NCBI GenBank assembly: GCA_041672395.1
Contig: JBAYZS010000003.1
Location: 23,691-87,690, forward strand
Length of the DNA: 64,000 nt
Direction: 5' to 3'
Source of the DNA: UBA5287 sp041672395
GTDB lineage: Bacteria; Bacteroidota; Bacteroidia; Bacteroidales; Dysgonomonadaceae
Shown: positions 32,975-41,360 of the stretch, piece by piece
How the letters are laid out: each line of letters starts with the position of its first letter
Numbering within the stretch: the first letter of the stretch is position 1
Notes under the pieces: generated by a model
What the model was told of the DNA's origin: nothing
Databases searched by the model: none
What the model saw: only the letters and a program-made list of their open reading frames with translations
Made by a program: the position numbers and the translations under genes

Positions 32975-35148
32975 TGAATATTTACGATTGTACCTTCAGG
33001 ATCATTTTCGAAAGTAATTTTGCATGTTTTGCTAAAACTATTCCATTCCCACTTTGCATCAGTAAGTGGATTCATTTCTGTATCTGTTATGACACACCTT
33101 TTTGGTGAAGTTGGCAGTAATACCCTAATAACGTTTGAAGTACTTAATGGACTTTTAGAAAGAAATGAATAGCTTTTTTTTGTGATTTTTTCAACATAAA
33201 TTCTTGAAGCTGATGCTAATACCTGAGGCTCCATTCTGTTCTCTACTTTATCTATGTTGAATAGATAAGCTTGACTTCCTGGCTTTACAATTTTTTGTGT
33301 TAAAATAGGAAGCTGAGGATCAAATAGATCAACAAATAATCCATTTAATACATAAGCGTCATTATTAACACTTTCATCTAAGACTGATACAATTTCATAT
33401 GGACCTCTTGATAACGAGAAATAATTTTTCAGTTTCATTGAAGAACCATCCTTTTCATAAAGTCCTTTTACAACATTAAGTAATTTTAAATCTGTCCCTT
33501 TTTCTAGAATAAATTCTTTTGGATCATTGCGAAGTACATAAATAGTGCCTTTACCATATTTGTATTGGCCTTCATCGGGAAATGAATTTAATCCTAGTAA
33601 TTTAAATAAGTGATCAGATGCTCGTTCGTAGGAATTCCCATCTTGATTCCACCATTCAGGTACAGATTGAAAAGGATCATTATCTCGTCCGCAATATACC
33701 AGAATACCTCCGAATTTTACCCAATCAGCAATGTAACTGTGAGATTTATCAGAAAGGGGTTTCATATTAGAATACGACATCAATAAAATTTTCGTGTCGT
33801 TCCAAGTTTCTGGATATTCTACATTTTCTAGATGAACTATATTTACGGGGATACCTTGTTTAATAAATGGAAGTGATTGACCGTAAAAATTTGAAAGTTG
33901 AGGATCTTCATATCCTTTGTGAGTTGGAAATCGCTGAAACATTAATGAATTCGCCATTAAAACACTAATACCGTGTGAACCGCTGACCTTATTTTCAGAT
34001 AGTGGTATGTGGTTCAACGAATTTATCATTACTTGCATTTGTGTAGAATAAAAACGAGGTATTTTATCTTTTTTATCACTTTCGGCGCTAGTTCTATATA
34101 ATCCTTCATAGATTCTGTCAGGCCATGGCATTACTTCGTAATCACTAATGTTTGGATACAATAATTGAGCCGTAAATGTTGCCTGATAATTATTCTTATA
34201 ATCAACCCAATCACGAGGCAAATCTTCAATTGGGTCAGTAAGAAAAAATATTTTTCGACCTGTTGGGGCTGTCATTGATTCCATAGATCCGTATTCAAGA
34301 AAAGCAGTTTCAAAAACCCTTTCTTTACGAATACCTTTGTAATAATTGGGTTCTCTGGAAGTACCTGTCCAAACTTGGGCTATATACCCATCTACTGAAG
34401 GAAGAGAAGCAAGACTTGCTTCTGGACTCACAATTTGCCATTGAGAATAATTTACTAGTGAATGTGTAGGTACATAACAACGTACATTCAGCCCTTTGCT
34501 TTTTCCATATTCTTTGGCATATCTAAAACATTCATCTAAGGCACGATAATATAAGTAATATTTCAGTTTATTAGATAAATAAGTGTTTTCAGGAGATTCA
34601 TGTTGAGGTCTCCAGTCAAAACCGTAATAATTTTTCCATTCTTTTTTGAATGCCTCACTATAACCTGCTCTTGCCCAAAACTCAGGCTCTTCTAAGTAAA
34701 TAGCATCAATGCCTGCATCAATTACTTTTTTTATGTGTTTTTCTTTTATGTATTGAATAAAATTTAAAGTGGGTACGATATAAGGAACAAGATGTCCATG
34801 CCAAATAGTATCACCTTGACGTGTTTTCTGTCCTTCATCTAAATGCCATTTTCCATCCCATTTTCCAGTGAAATAGTCTTGATATTCTCCCCAAGCAATT
34901 CCGGTCATGAAATGTGTTTGATATCCTTTATCCCGCCACGATTCAACTCTGTCTTTAAAAGATAAATCTTTCCTGTCATTTGCTCCATAAACAATTGCAA
35001 TGTCTGCACGAGTGTCAGTTACCGGTTTCCAAGGGGCAGATGTCTGAAATGCTGTTTTCTCTTTATTCTTCTGAAATGTGTTTTGTGAATATACTCCTAT
35101 AAAATAAAGAGATACAAATAATATTGCTATATAAATCTTGATTTTCAT
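32968..35148 (-). CDS. Secreted TIM-barrel protein, putative glycoside hydrolase
   Basis: The protein has 726 residues. A signal peptide covers residues 1-21 (ending VYSQ). From about 45 to 345 the pattern is that of a (beta/alpha)8 barrel. VIDAGIDAIYLEEPEFWARA (about residues 143-162) places two adjacent acids at the end of a strand, as in acid/base positions of clan GH-A-like enzymes, and later strands include FETAFLEYGSMESMTAP. From about 380 to 500 lies a Rossmann-like domain (ILLMSYSNMKPLSD, FGGILVYCGRDNDP) resembling the trimerisation domain of GH42 enzymes, followed by a beta-rich end. I could not place it in a named family. It is the first gene of the operon. Confidence 0.6.
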   Translation of the reverse strand: MKIKIYIAILFVSLYFIGVYSQNTFQKNKEKTAFQTSAPWKPVTDTRADIAIVYGANDRKDLSFKDRVESWRDKGYQTHFMTGIAWGEYQDYFTGKWDGKWHLDEGQKTRQGDTIWHGHLVPYIVPTLNFIQYIKEKHIKKVIDAGIDAIYLEEPEFWARAGYSEAFKKEWKNYYGFDWRPQHESPENTYLSNKLKYYLYYRALDECFRYAKEYGKSKGLNVRCYVPTHSLVNYSQWQIVSPEASLASLPSVDGYIAQVWTGTSREPNYYKGIRKERVFETAFLEYGSMESMTAPTGRKIFFLTDPIEDLPRDWVDYKNNYQATFTAQLLYPNISDYEVMPWPDRIYEGLYRTSAESDKKDKIPRFYSTQMQVMINSLNHIPLSENKVSGSHGISVLMANSLMFQRFPTHKGYEDPQLSNFYGQSLPFIKQGIPVNIVHLENVEYPETWNDTKILLMSYSNMKPLSDKSHSYIADWVKFGGILVYCGRDNDPFQSVPEWWNQDGNSYERASDHLFKLLGLNSFPDEGQYKYGKGTIYVLRNDPKEFILEKGTDLKLLNVVKGLYEKDGSSMKLKNYFSLSRGPYEIVSVLDESVNNDAYVLNGLFVDLFDPQLPILTQKIVKPGSQAYLFNIDKVENRMEPQVLASASRIYVEKITKKSYSFLSKSPLSTSNVIRVLLPTSPKRCVITDTEMNPLTDAKWEWNSFSKTCKITFENDPEGTIVNIQW

Positions 35149-35846
35149 TTCGCTGTCTATGAATTTAAAGACAAGAGCATGTTATTTATACTTGACCAAG
35201 TAAACATTCTCCTGTCATAATAAATATGAATTAAGGAATATCAACTATTATGGCTTAATTATAATTATGCCTTTTTATATCTTCAGTAGCATTATTTATT
35301 CTTGCAGCAGCTCGAATAAACACAGTCCTTTTAGATGGTATTACTCCATTTGGTCAGTTTCTGACTTTAAGCTGAATTAATGTTTTTAATCATTAAAGTT
35401 TATCAAGTTTTTCATTACCTCCACTAAATTGGAAAATTACCATTTATTTCATTTATTCAAAGAATAATAGTTGTAATGAAAGTTCCTGTCTTTCTGGTTA
35501 TGTTTATGGAAACTCTTTTTTACTTATTGATTCTTTAGATAACATTAAATATTTAATACAAATATACTAAGTTAAACGATTAATCAAAAATTATTTTATA
35601 TGTTATAAAACATATTTTATGTAATATTTGTAATTTATAATGATTCTATTTTAGATGCTTTTTTCGTGGCTTTTCCTGTTAATGATGGTCTCACTGTCCT
35701 ATAAATATGTTTCGTACTGACAAAACGTCATAATTCATCCTTTTGGCAAAGATTTTGATCTTTATATTCAGAAAACGAAGTAATTACGAAACAAAAACAG
35801 TATTGCTTTGTTCAAAATAAGTTAATAATGAAAGGAGATATTTTAT
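35149..35846. other. 698-base intergenic region between divergent operons
   Basis: This stretch separates the sugar operon (minus) from clpB (plus). It holds the probable operon promoter (35559-35588) with an operator-like site, a 7-base inverted repeat (35598-35604 with 35609-35615, ATATGTT/AACATAT), and a leader of about 400 bases for the minus-strand message. On the minus strand near 35240-35345 a short frame reads PSKRTVFIRAAARINNATED, with a stop before it and no start, and might be a coding remnant. The clpB ribosome site AAAGGAG is at 35829-35835. I saw no RNA gene. Confidence 0.5.
35559..35588 (-). promoter_or_regulatory. Probable promoter and operator of the D-arabinan operon
   Basis: On the minus strand, TTTG (complement of CAAA at 35585-35588) and TATATTTG (complement of 35559-35566) are 18 bases apart, near the 19-21 typical for Bacteroidota. 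Between them lies GTTAAACGATTAATC (35570-35584), a near-palindrome around a central CG, as LacI-family operators often are. A repressor bound there would block the polymerase. The implied start is about 400 bases before the first gene. Confidence 0.45.
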
Positions 35847-38435
35847 ATGAATTTCAATAATTTTACTATTAAAGCACAAGAGGCTATACAAAAAGCCATT
35901 GAATTGGCTCAATCTAAAAATCAACAAATGATTGAACCTATTCACATTCTTAAAAGTGTGATGAATGTTGGCGAAAATGTCACCAATTTCATATTCCAGA
36001 AATTAGGTGTCAATATTCATAATCTGGAAATCGTCCTAAATAATCAAATCGAATCATTATCACGTGTTTCGGGTGGGGAACCCATGCTCAGTCGCGAAAG
36101 TAATAGTATGTTGCAAAAAGCAATAGATTTTACCGGAAAAATGGGCGACCAATATGCATCAATAGAACACTTGATCATGGCGCTGTTTGCTGAAAAAAGT
36201 ACGGCTTCTCAAATATTAAAAGATGCTGGTGTCACTCAGAATGATCTTGATGCTGCAATTAATGAATTAAGAAAAGGAGAGAAAGTAACTAGCCAATCTG
36301 CTGAAGATACTTATCAATCGTTAAGCAAATATGCGATTAATCTGACAGAAAAAGCGCGTAATGGAAAACTTGATCCGGTTATCGGACGAGATGAAGAAAT
36401 CCGTAGGGTATTACAGATTTTAAGTCGACGAACAAAGAATAATCCGATTCTGATTGGTGAGCCTGGTACAGGTAAAACAGCAATTGTTGAGGGACTTGCA
36501 CATCGAATTATTCGTGGAGATGTTCCCGAGAACTTAAAGAGTAAACAGATATTTTCCCTCGATATGGGAGCACTTATTGCTGGTGCAAAATATCAGGGAG
36601 AATTCGAAGAACGACTGAAGTCGGTAGTGAATGAGGTGGTGAAGTCGGAAGGGGAGATCATCTTATTTATCGATGAAATTCATACTTTAGTTGGTGCTGG
36701 AAAGGGAGCAGGAGCAATGGATGCGGCTAATATTCTGAAACCGGCATTATCAAGAGGCGAACTGCGAACTATTGGCGCTACTACTCTTGATGAATATCAG
36801 AAGTATTTCGAAAAGGATAAAGCGCTTGAACGCCGTTTCCAAATGGTGATGGTCGACGAACCTAGTGTGGAAGACACAATCTCAATACTTCGTGGATTGA
36901 AGGAGAAATACGAAAATCATCACAAAGTGCGTATTAAAGATGAAGCAATAATTGCTTCATCGCAACTTTCGCATCGATATATCACCGATAGATTCTTACC
37001 CGACAAGGCAATAGATTTGATGGATGAGGCTTCTGCAAAGTTACGAATGGAAATTGATTCTGTTCCTGAAGAGTTGGATGAGATTCAGCGTAAAATAAAG
37101 CAACTGGAGATAGAACGTGAAGCTATCAAACGTGAAAATGATATCACCAAGTTGGAGCAACTTGCTAATCAGATTGAGAATCTGAAACAGGATGAAAGTG
37201 GATTCAAAGCTAAATGGAAAAGCGAAAAAGACCTGATAAACAAGATTCAACAGAATAAAATCGATATCGAAGATGCTAAATTCCAGGCAGACAGAGCTGA
37301 ACGTGAAGGGGATTATGGTAAAGTAGCCGAACTTCGTTACGGAAAGATTAAAGATAAGGAACGAGAGATCGAAGAACTACAAACCCAACTGCATGAACAG
37401 CAGGGTAATAGGGCAATGATAAAGGAGGAAGTGGACTCTGAAGATATTGCTGATGTTGTTTCAAGGTGGACAGGAATTCCTGTAAGCAAAATGCTTCAAA
37501 GCGAGCGTGAGAAATTGCTTCATCTGGAAGAAGAGTTGCACAAACGGGTAGTTGGTCAGGATGAAGCAATTACGGCTGTCGCTGATGCTATTCGTAGAAA
37601 TAGAGCTGGACTGAGCGATCCAAAACGTCCAATTGGCTCATTTATATTTCTTGGAACAACGGGTGTAGGTAAAACTGAATTAGCTAAAGCCTTGGCTGAT
37701 TATCTGTTTGATGATGAAAATTTGATGACGCGTATCGACATGAGTGAATATCAGGAGAAGTTTAGTGCTACACGATTAATTGGAGCGCCTCCTGGATATG
37801 TTGGATATGACGAAGGTGGTCAACTTACAGAGGCAATTCGTCGTAAACCTTATTCAGTAGTATTATTTGATGAAATAGAAAAAGCTCATCCTGATGTGTT
37901 CAATATTTTACTGCAAGTACTTGATGATGGCCGTCTTACCGACAACAAGGGTAGGGTGGTGAATTTCAAGAATACGATCATCATTATGACATCAAATATG
38001 GGGTCATCACAAATACGAGAGAATTTCGAGAATATTAATGAACGGAATCGAGATGAAATCATCGAAAACACCAAAAATATGGTGATGAGTATGCTCAAAT
38101 CGACTATTAGACCTGAATTTCTTAATCGTATTGATGATATTATCATGTTCGCACCTTTGAACCAGGATGAGATCAATCAGATAGTTCGATTACAATTGGA
38201 TAATCTAAAGAAGATGTTAGTTGAAAATCAAATTGAACTGAAATATACTGATGAAGCTGTCAAAAGCATCGGTGAAGCAGGTTTCGATCCTGAATTTGGA
38301 GCACGTCCGGTTAAAAGAGTAATTCAGCGTAAGGTTCTGAATCAATTATCTAAAGATATATTAGGCGATAAAGTAGATAAATCTATGCCAATCATAATAG
38401 ATGCAATTGATGATATAATATTCTTTAAGAATTGA
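35847..38435 (+). CDS. clpB: ATP-dependent chaperone ClpB
   Basis: This AAA+ disaggregase works with DnaK to rescue aggregated proteins. It has 862 residues, full length. The N-terminal Clp repeat domain covers about residues 1-150. The first ATPase domain has Walker A GEPGTGKTAIVEGLAHR (about 206-222) and the middle coiled coil runs from about 405 to 530, which distinguishes ClpB from ClpA and ClpC. The second ATPase domain has GTTGVGKTELAKALADYL (about 605-622). A strong ribosome site, AAAGGAG, lies 11 bases before the start. No CIRCE element was seen. It is followed by a hairpin terminator and is a single-gene unit. Confidence 0.96.
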   Translation: MNFNNFTIKAQEAIQKAIELAQSKNQQMIEPIHILKSVMNVGENVTNFIFQKLGVNIHNLEIVLNNQIESLSRVSGGEPMLSRESNSMLQKAIDFTGKMGDQYASIEHLIMALFAEKSTASQILKDAGVTQNDLDAAINELRKGEKVTSQSAEDTYQSLSKYAINLTEKARNGKLDPVIGRDEEIRRVLQILSRRTKNNPILIGEPGTGKTAIVEGLAHRIIRGDVPENLKSKQIFSLDMGALIAGAKYQGEFEERLKSVVNEVVKSEGEIILFIDEIHTLVGAGKGAGAMDAANILKPALSRGELRTIGATTLDEYQKYFEKDKALERRFQMVMVDEPSVEDTISILRGLKEKYENHHKVRIKDEAIIASSQLSHRYITDRFLPDKAIDLMDEASAKLRMEIDSVPEELDEIQRKIKQLEIEREAIKRENDITKLEQLANQIENLKQDESGFKAKWKSEKDLINKIQQNKIDIEDAKFQADRAEREGDYGKVAELRYGKIKDKEREIEELQTQLHEQQGNRAMIKEEVDSEDIADVVSRWTGIPVSKMLQSEREKLLHLEEELHKRVVGQDEAITAVADAIRRNRAGLSDPKRPIGSFIFLGTTGVGKTELAKALADYLFDDENLMTRIDMSEYQEKFSATRLIGAPPGYVGYDEGGQLTEAIRRKPYSVVLFDEIEKAHPDVFNILLQVLDDGRLTDNKGRVVNFKNTIIIMTSNMGSSQIRENFENINERNRDEIIENTKNMVMSMLKSTIRPEFLNRIDDIIMFAPLNQDEINQIVRLQLDNLKKMLVENQIELKYTDEAVKSIGEAGFDPEFGARPVKRVIQRKVLNQLSKDILGDKVDKSMPIIIDAIDDIIFFKN

Positions 38436-38457
38436 AGATAATATTAATGTATATTAG

Positions 38458-38486
38458 AGCGGGAGCAATGTGCTTACCGCTTTTTT
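38458..38486 (+). terminator. Intrinsic terminator of clpB
   Basis: The stem AGCGG/CCGCT (38458-38462 with 38477-38481) continues inward as AGCA/TGCT around an ATG loop and is followed by a T-run to 38486. It lies 22 bases after the clpB stop and only 10 before the convergent trkH stop. Confidence 0.8.
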
Positions 38487-38495
38487 GTTGAAATA

Positions 38496-39959
38496 TTACC
38501 GCTTCCAAAAATCAGGTACGAAAAGTGATAATACCGTAAAAAGTTCCAAGCGTCCAACCAACATCAGAAAACTCATATAATACTTTGCAAATGAACTTAC
38601 TTCTGCAAAATTTCCTGCCGGTCCATGTTCTCCCAATCCAGGACCTACATTACCTAAACTGGCTATGGCCGCACCAACGGCTTCACTAAAAGACATACCT
38701 GAAAGACTTAAGATAACAAAACTTATGCCCGTAAGTGAGGTGTATAGAAACATGAAAGCCAAAACTTTTGAAACAACAGATTGTTGAATAACCTTTCCGT
38801 TCATTTTTACCATGAGTAGGGCATTCGGATGCACCTGTTTTCTAAATTCAACCAAACTGTTTTTAACCATAACAACCAGTCTGGATATTTTCATTCCTCC
38901 CGATGTAGAACCTTCGCTAGCACAGAAAATCATTAATGACAGAAAAACAAACCAGTAAACATGGCCCCATGTGAGATAATCAAAAGTAGCATAACCTGTA
39001 GTTGTGATGATAGAAACCACCTGAAACAAAACCGTTCTTAAAGTATATTCAATGTTTTGCATTTGACCATTGAGTAACAGACTGGAAGCAATGATTATAG
39101 AGTAAATCAATATGATAAGACAATACCATTTAAATTCTTCATCTTTGAATACTTTGATCGACCTTTTTCTAAAGAAGGAATAAATAAGAAAGAAGTTTGT
39201 ACCACCCAAAAACATCATTATTATTAGTACATATTCAGTAAATGCCGAGTTGTAGTAAGCAATGCTTGATTGTTTGGTAGAAAAACCCCCACATGAAATT
39301 CCAGAAAGCGTGTGGCAAGCAGAATCAAAAGCATCCATTGGACCTGCCCAAAGCAACAGAAAACCAACGATAGTCAAAATAGAATAGATGAGCAAAATAT
39401 TTTTTGCCATATCTTTGATACGAGGTGTTATTTGATTCTGCATGATTCCTGTTACTTCAGCATCAAATAATTCTACCGCACTACCACCGAAAAGTGGCAT
39501 AAAGCCCATGACAAAAACAATGATTCCCACGCCACCAATCCATTGAGTGATACTTCGCCAAAAATGCAAACATTTTGGGAATGCTTCAACATTTATGAGC
39601 GTAGAACCGCCGGTTGTTGTAAATCCGGCCATACTCTCAAAAAAAGCATTATCGAAAGAAGGGATAGCATCACTAAAAATATATGGTAATGTTCCCAACA
39701 GAGCCATCATGGTCCAGCCTAAAGTCACAGCCAGATAACCTTCACGTTTTGTAATATCCTGTCGCCCTTTTATAAACCTTGACAGTAAAAGAAGTAATAT
39801 ACCGGTTAGTGAAGTAATAACAACTGAAATGTAAATACCTTTTGTTGCAGGTTCATTATAATATTCCCCTATGAAAGTAGAAAATAGCATAAAAATGGAT
39901 TCTACTGTTAGTAAAAATCCTATAATCTTGATAACAAATGAAAGATTAAAATTCTTCAT
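38496..39959 (-). CDS. trkH: Trk-type potassium uptake membrane subunit
   Basis: A potassium channel-like subunit of the inner membrane with 487 residues and about 10 hydrophobic segments. The selectivity-filter-like loops are seen as FFESMAGFTTTGGSTL (first pore loop, about residues 106-121), CHTLSGISCGGFSTK (second), SIITTTGYATFDY (third) and IASLGNVGPGLGEHG (fourth). It lies 40 bases after trkA on the same strand, giving the normal two-subunit system. The ending LSLFVPDFWKR is typical of bacterial TrkH. Confidence 0.95.
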   Translation of the reverse strand: MKNFNLSFVIKIIGFLLTVESIFMLFSTFIGEYYNEPATKGIYISVVITSLTGILLLLLSRFIKGRQDITKREGYLAVTLGWTMMALLGTLPYIFSDAIPSFDNAFFESMAGFTTTGGSTLINVEAFPKCLHFWRSITQWIGGVGIIVFVMGFMPLFGGSAVELFDAEVTGIMQNQITPRIKDMAKNILLIYSILTIVGFLLLWAGPMDAFDSACHTLSGISCGGFSTKQSSIAYYNSAFTEYVLIIMMFLGGTNFFLIYSFFRKRSIKVFKDEEFKWYCLIILIYSIIIASSLLLNGQMQNIEYTLRTVLFQVVSIITTTGYATFDYLTWGHVYWFVFLSLMIFCASEGSTSGGMKISRLVVMVKNSLVEFRKQVHPNALLMVKMNGKVIQQSVVSKVLAFMFLYTSLTGISFVILSLSGMSFSEAVGAAIASLGNVGPGLGEHGPAGNFAEVSSFAKYYMSFLMLVGRLELFTVLSLFVPDFWKR

Positions 39960-39999
39960 GCCATTCTATTCTTCTGTTTCCAGGGAATTATTTAATAAG

Positions 40000-41337
40000 T
40001 CAGTTAAATAATTTTTCAATACTTTTTAAAGTGTTATTCAAGAAGATAACCACCACTTTGTCATATGCTTCAATTTGTGTTTCCCCTTCAACCAAAATTG
40101 GAACATCGTTACGAATTAAAGCGCCAAAAGTAATGTCCGACGGGAGGTTTAGATTCTTAATGAGTTTTTTTGTAACCAACGAATTAGGTTTAGCTACTAC
40201 CTCACCCACATTAGCATTAGCAAAGTTCAGATTCTTAATATTACTTGCATCAGCTTTTAGCAATAACTCATATATTTTGCTGGCAGCAATCATTTTCTTG
40301 TTGATAACTGCGCCAATATCCAGTTTTTCAGCCATAGAAATGTAATCATTATTTTCCACTTCAGCAATTGTTTTTTGAACACCATATTGTTTAGCAGCAA
40401 GGCATGCCAATACATTTGCCTCCGAGTTTCCGGTAAGTGCTAAAAAAGCATCCATATCTTTTATACCCTCGCTTTGTAATAACTCTCCATCTCTGCCGTC
40501 TCCAATAAAAATTGTTACATTTGATGGTACCTTTTCAAATAATAATTCTGCTCGGTCTCGGTTTTGTTCTATAATTTTAATATTCATGCTTTTAGGCAGA
40601 AATTGAACAGTTCTTAATGCGATTCTGCTCCCACCCATAATCATTATATTTTTAGCTTCGAAAGATACTTTTCCGAATATTTCAGGTAATTTATCAAGAT
40701 GAGCATGTAGAGTGGTGAAATAAACCAAATCGTTATGTAGAATCTTGTCGTTTCCTTTAGGAATCAAAGTGTAATTATCCCTTTTGATAGCAACTAAATG
40801 AAATAATTTGTTTGACTGAGAAATTTCATATAAATATTTATTCGCTATAGGAGCATTATCTCTAACTTTAGCCCCAGAAAGTATCACAGCACCATTTGCC
40901 AGTTCCCACCAAACTCTGGTCCACGGTTTTTTAAGTGCAAGAGCGATTTCCTTTGCAGCAACCATTTCTGGATAGATCATAGAATGAATTCCTAAACTTT
41001 CAAAAAACTCTTTATTCTTTGGTAGAAGATATTCATAATTATCTATACGAGCCAATGTTTTTTTTGCGCCCAACTTATTTGCGAGCATGCAAGCAGTAAT
41101 GTTTTGTGATTCTTCTGGTGTTACCGCTATAAATAAATCTGCTTTATTTATGTTTGCATTCTCTAAATCACTGAGTGAAGTGCATTTACTCTCAATAGTA
41201 AGCAATTCGGTATTCTCCCGGAGTGAGCTAAAACGTTCTTTGTCGGCATCCATCAATGTGATGTCGTGTTGTTCTTGTCCTAATAATCGGGCAAGATGCG
41301 TACCTACAGCGCCAGCACCGGCAATAATTATTTTCAT
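40000..41337 (-). CDS. trkA: Trk system potassium regulatory subunit
   Basis: This cytoplasmic NAD-binding regulator gates TrkH. The 445 residues hold two tandem RCK halves. The first begins with the Rossmann motif IIAGAGAVGTHLARLLG (residues 3-19); the second starts near residue 228 with IMIMGGSRIALRTVQFL. Each half ends in a RCK_C lobe. The gene lies between dxs and trkH, with 23 and 40 base spacers, and is cotranscribed with both on present evidence. Confidence 0.95.
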   Translation of the reverse strand: MKIIIAGAGAVGTHLARLLGQEQHDITLMDADKERFSSLRENTELLTIESKCTSLSDLENANINKADLFIAVTPEESQNITACMLANKLGAKKTLARIDNYEYLLPKNKEFFESLGIHSMIYPEMVAAKEIALALKKPWTRVWWELANGAVILSGAKVRDNAPIANKYLYEISQSNKLFHLVAIKRDNYTLIPKGNDKILHNDLVYFTTLHAHLDKLPEIFGKVSFEAKNIMIMGGSRIALRTVQFLPKSMNIKIIEQNRDRAELLFEKVPSNVTIFIGDGRDGELLQSEGIKDMDAFLALTGNSEANVLACLAAKQYGVQKTIAEVENNDYISMAEKLDIGAVINKKMIAASKIYELLLKADASNIKNLNFANANVGEVVAKPNSLVTKKLIKNLNLPSDITFGALIRNDVPILVEGETQIEAYDKVVVIFLNNTLKSIEKLFN

Positions 41338-41360
41338 TTCATGATAATTGATAGAATAAC

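Noticed and set aside
17764..35700. Repeated TGGTCTCACT near 17766 and 35686
   Set aside because: About 15 bases with one mismatch, one copy beside the araB stop; too short to be more than coincidence.
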